Below, piece after piece: positions 15,264-18,429 of a stretch of 18,429 bases of DNA. The notes beneath the pieces were generated by a model. It saw only the letters and a program-made list of their open reading frames with translations. It searched no databases and had not been told where the DNA came from. Both the position numbers and the translations under genes were made by a program. Positions within the stretch are counted from its first letter, which is position 1; each line of letters starts with the position of its first letter. Origin of the DNA: UBA1858 sp045105615 (lineage in GTDB: Bacteria > Pseudomonadota > Gammaproteobacteria > UBA4575); contig JBGCDS010000046.1 in assembly GCA_045105615.1 (NCBI GenBank), positions 1 through 18,429 of the forward strand. The letters run 5' to 3'.

Positions 15264-15799
15264 GCATTATTAGAATATTGAAACCGTCCATACGTTAAAG
15301 CAATAAAACACTCATTAAAGATGTCCAAGTAGTTATATATTATTTATTGCTAATGTACCAAGATGCTATGCCACTTACACTGGAAGTAATAATGTCATCA
15401 ACATTTGATCGGCCTATGCAGTATCTTGCTCTCCAGATAAAGAAAATTATTCCTATCAATTATCAGCTTAAATCAAAGCGCAATGATCCATTGCCTATTA
15501 TTAGAATTAGTAAAGGTGTATGAAAATTCAGAAAGTGTTGTTCTTGATACATTAATCGCTGAACTATTCAGTAGTTCTGGCAAGCAGTGGGCAATACTTT
15601 TAGGCAGCATTAAAAAGTATAGAAAGTTGACAACATTCGCAAAAAATTGATTAACGAAAACAACTCAAAGGCATTTCGCAAAAAACATATGTACCGCAGC
15701 CAGACAGTCTTCCGATACTATCGATAAACAATCAAACCAAGCAATAGAAAACAAGCGACAATACTGCCACGGCACTGTATAACTTAATGTTATTTCGCG
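15264..15799. other. Gene-free stretch of 536 bp with two short overlapping frames
   Basis: No complete gene of convincing length is present on either strand. Two plus-strand frames, 15368-15523 (51 aa) and 15483-15650 (55 aa), overlap in different phases, as described in the next entry. Near 15780 there are several short ATAAC/GTTAT inverted segments just beyond the cupin stop, too weak to call as a terminator. No tRNA, repeat array or insertion-sequence end is seen. Confidence 0.6.
15368..15650 (+). pseudogene. Possible frameshifted small-gene remnant
   Basis: An ATG frame at 15368-15523 encodes 51 aa (beginning MPLTLEVIMSSTFDRPMQY and ending IIRISKGV). A second frame, open from about 15440 with ATG at 15483, encodes 55 aa (ending LTTFAKN) and contains VYENSESVVLDTLIAELF. 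Joining them by a one-base shift near 15515-15525 would give a continuous product of about 94 residues with a helical C-terminal half. Neither frame has a good ribosome site. I do not recognise the product, and the frames may be chance ORFs in AT-rich DNA. Confidence 0.2.
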
Positions 15800-16150
15800 C
15801 TATAACACGCCAAACTTTCTCTGTCCTACATAAAACGCAGTCCCAGAAGATTGCGAAGAGAATGTAACTGTTGTTCCACTGTCAAAATAAATTACGTCAC
15901 CCGGCTTTAAATTTACTGTTTCACCACCGCTCTCTGTAATCGTCATCTCACCTTCGAGCATTATCTTGCACTCATCATAAGAATAAGTGTACTCAAGCGG
16001 GTTACCTGCTTCCATTCTAAAAAACCCTCCACTGATAGGTGCGGCATCATTACTAGATGACACTGTATCTTGTAGAAAAGCATTAATTCCCTCTATCCCC
16101 AGCGAATTAATCTGCTGTGATTGAGCCTTATCAAAATGTTTCATTCCCAT
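15800..16150 (-). CDS. Small EutQ-like cupin protein (116 aa)
   Basis: A single-domain cupin beta-barrel: motif-1-like YTYSYDECKIMLEGEMTITE and motif-2-like LKPGDVIYFDSGTTVTFSS, in the style of the EutQ-like branch. The usual HxH...H metal ligands are absent from both motifs; the visible candidates are acidic (D, E), as in EutQ-type proteins, so binding is not ordinary His-metal chemistry. I chose the ATG at 16150 because AAAGGA (16162-16157) sits six bases upstream and the conserved sequence follows; the frame extends to an ATG at 16201 with no ribosome site. It is a lone gene, divergent from the GAF-LuxR regulator 111 bp away, and may be its target. No ethanolamine-utilisation genes are nearby, so a Eut role is not implied. 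A weak -35/-10-like pair (TTTACG, TAGTAT) lies in the spacer. Confidence 0.88.
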   Translation of the reverse strand: MGMKHFDKAQSQQINSLGIEGINAFLQDTVSSSNDAAPISGGFFRMEAGNPLEYTYSYDECKIMLEGEMTITESGGETVNLKPGDVIYFDSGTTVTFSSQSSGTAFYVGQRKFGVL

Positions 16151-16156
16151 TATTAT

Positions 16157-16162
16157 TCCTTT
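16157..16162 (-). promoter_or_regulatory. Ribosome binding site deciding the cupin start
   Basis: AAAGGA on the minus strand lies six bases before the ATG at 16150. The longer frame that begins at 16201 has no comparable site, so the shorter 116-aa product is preferred. Confidence 0.6.
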
Positions 16163-16261
16163 CATGTATAAACTTATGTGTGATACTAATTTAGTCTTCA
16201 TAAGTCGTAAATGGCAAATAACCCCTAACTATTCTAACTCAACCACAGCAAAATATTCCCT

Positions 16262-17038
16262 TTGAAAGAGCAATTACCATCAATACAATCGTTAAGGAAA
16301 GAATACATCGATTCAAATCAGGATTGTGATAGTCGCATGCTTAATTGTGCTGCACATATGATCATTGCTATAGAGGACCCTAAACAGTTAGTACAGATTG
16401 GGCTTGAGTTCATGGTAAATGAATTATCTGTCTGTCGTGCAGATGCAGGCTTTGCTACACCAACACACCAACACTACACACCAATTACAGAATTTCGTAA
16501 TCCAAAAACTTCTCCCCCCTCAATCACAGGACTACTTTTACCTAACCAACACACCGCCATGCAATATGTTTGGCAAACGTCATTACCAATTGCTATTAAT
16601 GACGTCTCTTCTAATGACACATTAAACGAACTTAAAGACATCTTCCTAAGTGCGGGCTGCAAATCAATGTTATTACAGAAGTTAACCTGGGAAGATAAAC
16701 CCATAGGCATTGCCTGTATTGACTATACAATACAGTCTCACATTTGGAGCGATGACGAAGTCAATTTTATGCATACATTCTGCACGATTTTTCTCGGTCC
16801 ATTAGCTGGCATTAGTAACTACTGGTTCAACCCAAAATTACACAGCATGTTTGCTAAACCGACCGAGTCAGAGCTCATCGCTATTCGCTTAGCAGCTAAA
16901 GGAATGACTTATAAACAAATTGCCAATCAATTAAACAAGTCCACACGCACTATTGAGAACCAATTCAGAAATGCTCGAAATCGGCTCAGCGCTAGAAATC
17001 AAACTGACCTAGTGAAAAAGTGTGAGCACTGGCTATAA
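16262..17038 (+). CDS. GAF-domain LuxR-type transcriptional regulator (258 aa)
   Basis: Residues about 35-182 form a GAF-like sensor: an N-terminal helix (MIIAIEDPKQLVQIGLEFMVNEL), a strand region, then QKLTWEDKPIGIACIDYT near 139-156. Residues about 198-258 are a LuxR/GerE helix-turn-helix with ESELIAIRLAAKGMTYKQIA and the recognition-helix region STRTIENQFRNARNRL (227-242). There is no receiver domain or membrane segment, so it probably senses a soluble ligand or redox signal in the cytoplasm. C58, C133, C152 and C174 are spread through the sensor, but no cluster-binding motif is evident. The start is unsure: TTG at 16262 is the farthest and has no ribosome site; ATG at 16337 would still keep the GAF core. 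No ATG lies in the open frame upstream back to the stop near 16235. It faces away from the cupin, a common regulator/target layout. Confidence 0.88.
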   Translation: MKEQLPSIQSLRKEYIDSNQDCDSRMLNCAAHMIIAIEDPKQLVQIGLEFMVNELSVCRADAGFATPTHQHYTPITEFRNPKTSPPSITGLLLPNQHTAMQYVWQTSLPIAINDVSSNDTLNELKDIFLSAGCKSMLLQKLTWEDKPIGIACIDYTIQSHIWSDDEVNFMHTFCTIFLGPLAGISNYWFNPKLHSMFAKPTESELIAIRLAAKGMTYKQIANQLNKSTRTIENQFRNARNRLSARNQTDLVKKCEHWL

Positions 17039-17095
17039 GCGTTAATTATTTATCAAGCCCCCTATTTAGTGTGCGCTAGATAACATTTTTAAGAT

Positions 17096-17124
17096 ATATA
17101 TCGCAGCCCCTGCAATATATTTAT
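17096..17124 (+). terminator. Hairpin with A/T outer stem after the LuxR gene
   Basis: GCAG (17103-17106) and CTGC (17110-17113) pair around a CCC loop. After a C/A mismatch the stem continues with ATATAT (17096-17101) and ATATAT (17115-17120), ten pairs in all. TTTATTC follows. It lies 58 bp beyond the LuxR stop and could end that transcript, or be a leader structure for the diguanylate cyclase. Confidence 0.35.
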
Positions 17125-17202
17125 TCGGTATGTGGTTGATTTTGTGGAATGAAATTACCATTTTAAGGATAGTCCACGTCTAATATAAATAAAATTATTT
17201 CC

Positions 17203-18138
17203 GTGGAAGACACCAGTCAAATATTAAAATTATTGTCTGACGATACTATCGTTACACGCCCATCAGATGGATTGTTAAAGAAACAATGCAGCTCGAATAT
17301 AAGTGTGTCTATTACAGCAATATCCGGACCTAGAACAGGTTTATCTTTCCAGTTAGAAACTCATAGTGATATTACGTTAGGCCGCTCGCCTGATGCTGGC
17401 ATTCAGGTTGTCGATACAGGAGTATCAAGAAAGCATATCCGTACACATTTTGATGGTGCGTCAGTATTTGTTGAAGATCTAGATAGCGCTAATGGCACCT
17501 ATGTAAATGGCACGAAGTTATCAGGAAAAATCGAAATAAAAAATGGAGACCAAGTTTCTATTGGTGTCTCCACTGTATTAAAGTTTTCATTAAACAATCA
17601 GCTAGATGCAGAATACAAAGATTATATAGAAGAACAACTTTCTAAAGATATTCTCACTAATGCATACAATCGCAAAGCATTTGCGCACTTTTTAAATAGC
17701 GCCTACATCGCTGCCAAGAGAGACTTTAGCTCACTTTGTTTATTTATGATTGATGTTGATAATTTCAAAACGATTAATGACTCTTACGGGCATCAAGTTG
17801 GCGATAAAATTTTAAAACATATTGCTGACAAATTAATACAAACCGTTCGTTCAGCCGACATTGTCTGTCGTTATGGTGGAGACGAATTCGCAATAGTCTG
17901 CCCAAACATAGATTCTTTAAGCGGATTACAACTAGCAGAACAGGTTAGAAATAACATTGAAACAATGAAATTTTCTGTGGGTGACAAAAAAATTCATGCC
18001 ACACTAAGTATTGGTGTTTCCAATTACCCTGACAATGAAATCAAGTGTGTCTCCCAATTTATCGCCTACGCTGATAAAGCTATGTACAAAGCAAAACGAA
18101 AAGGCCGTAACCAAATAGGTTTGATCTCAGACCATTAA
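17203..18138 (+). CDS. FHA-GGDEF diguanylate cyclase (311 aa)
   Basis: The protein makes cyclic di-GMP from two GTP and has an N-terminal phosphothreonine-binding FHA domain (about 33-130). That domain keeps the family marks: GRS (60-62), SRKH (75-78) and NGTYVNG (97-103). The GGDEF domain (about 145-308) has DVDNFKTINDSYGHQVGD (184-201), with the metal Asp at 184, and the catalytic GGDEF at 225-229. RSAD (216-219) sits exactly five residues before GGDEF, so the inhibitory I-site is intact. There is no membrane segment; it is cytoplasmic and probably switched by a Ser/Thr-phosphorylated partner. The start is GTG at 17203, with no good ribosome site; the frame upstream opens after a stop near 17070 with no better start. 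An AAGGA lies about 35 bases upstream, too far to serve it. It is convergent with the haem-oxygenase-like gene, three bases apart. Confidence 0.94.
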   Translation: MEDTSQILKLLSDDTIVTRPSDGLLKKQCSSNISVSITAISGPRTGLSFQLETHSDITLGRSPDAGIQVVDTGVSRKHIRTHFDGASVFVEDLDSANGTYVNGTKLSGKIEIKNGDQVSIGVSTVLKFSLNNQLDAEYKDYIEEQLSKDILTNAYNRKAFAHFLNSAYIAAKRDFSSLCLFMIDVDNFKTINDSYGHQVGDKILKHIADKLIQTVRSADIVCRYGGDEFAIVCPNIDSLSGLQLAEQVRNNIETMKFSVGDKKIHATLSIGVSNYPDNEIKCVSQFIAYADKAMYKAKRKGRNQIGLISDH

Positions 18139-18141
18139 ATT

Positions 18142-18429
18142 TTACTCCCCAAAAACTTCACGACACAAACCTGCATGCAAAACACGACGCGCTTGCATAT
18201 TAATGCTGACACCCCACGTAAAGCGCTGTTGATTTTTTTCATCATCTAAATATGGCAACACAGATTGCTCAATCATATTAGCATGCTCAATATCAAGCTC
18301 AACATGTCCAGCGAACAATTCTAAATCGGCTTCTTTGATTCCTGGTATTTTTCTTAATCCCTTAAGCAATAAACTGTAATACTGTGGTATTGGCCACTCG
18401 CTAGCGACACCCACTGCGGCCACCGCGGC
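18142..18429 (-). CDS. Haem-oxygenase-like diiron protein, 5' part outside window
   Basis: The reverse frame ends with TAA at 18142-18144 and is open through the right edge. A GTG at 18423 is internal rather than a persuasive start, because Ala codons continue upstream. The visible C-terminal 95 or so residues are alpha-helical and contain LELFAGHVELDIEHANM, an HxxxDxxH arrangement with a preceding Glu, the metal-ligand pattern of haem-oxygenase-like diiron oxidases and the iron-containing redox enzyme family (Haem_oxygenas_2 style). Upstream residues SEWPIPQYYSLLLKGLRKIPG also fit that family. A second His lies in ARRVLHAGL near the end. The substrate cannot be told. No biosynthetic partner is visible because the gene runs off the edge. 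Family assignment is moderate to good. Confidence 0.8.
   Translation of the reverse strand, partial: AAVAAVGVASEWPIPQYYSLLLKGLRKIPGIKEADLELFAGHVELDIEHANMIEQSVLPYLDDEKNQQRFTWGVSINMQARRVLHAGLCREVFGE

Noticed and set aside
15146..15328. Minus-strand 60-aa frame over the end of the yiiM-like gene
   Set aside because: Most of it is antisense to conserved MOSC-protein coding sequence, and no ribosome site or recognisable product is seen.
18142..18423. GTG at 18423 as the true start of the last gene
   Set aside because: The frame continues with Ala codons to the window edge, there is no room for a ribosome site, and the visible protein is only the C-terminal part of the family.
1..18429. Mobile-element or phage island
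   Set aside because: No transposase, integrase, terminal repeats or tRNA junction was seen, and base composition looks even across the window.

Overview
This is chromosomal DNA from an AT-rich bacterium, most likely a gammaproteobacterium. It carries proteins resembling DjlA, YiiM and YbaN/DUF454, long outer-membrane proteins and strong AGGAG-type ribosome sites. No rRNA, tRNA, transposase, phage gene or CRISPR array is visible. The lineage cannot be fixed from this window.

Left half (about 260-11770, all minus strand): a compact five-gene block encoding only exported proteins. In transcription order these are an 819-aa multidomain protein (11767-9308), a 337-aa protein whose start overlaps the previous stop (9311-8298), a 167-aa single-domain protein (8284-7781), a 369-aa paralogue of the second gene (7745-6636), and a 2116-aa giant (6611-261). 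All five carry a DUF11-type (B_ant_repeat-like) beta-sandwich module. The giant also has an internal OmpA-like peptidoglycan-binding domain and a C-terminal region of about 800 residues that looks like an outer-membrane beta-barrel. I read this as a cell-surface assembly made of one wall-tethered barrel and four secreted or periplasmic DUF11 proteins. I know of no characterised counterpart, and it is the best candidate here for an undescribed system. A 5'-truncation-free but 3'-incomplete GlsB/YeaQ/YmgE-type membrane protein follows at the left edge.

Middle (11770-15800): a 351-bp spacer with repeated TTGACGC elements separates the surface block from a divergent ybaN-like gene. Next come a two-helix membrane protein with a probable promoter, a small helical protein of unknown function, djlA (minus strand) and a divergent yiiM-like MOSC gene. 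A 536-bp stretch without a convincing gene follows; it holds two short overlapping frames that may be a frameshifted remnant.

Right part (15800-18429): an EutQ-like cupin lies divergent to a GAF-LuxR transcription factor. An FHA-GGDEF diguanylate cyclase with intact active and inhibitory sites comes next, and it converges on the 3' part of a haem-oxygenase-like diiron protein that runs off the window. The signalling genes could conceivably control the surface operon through c-di-GMP, but nothing in the sequence shows a direct link.
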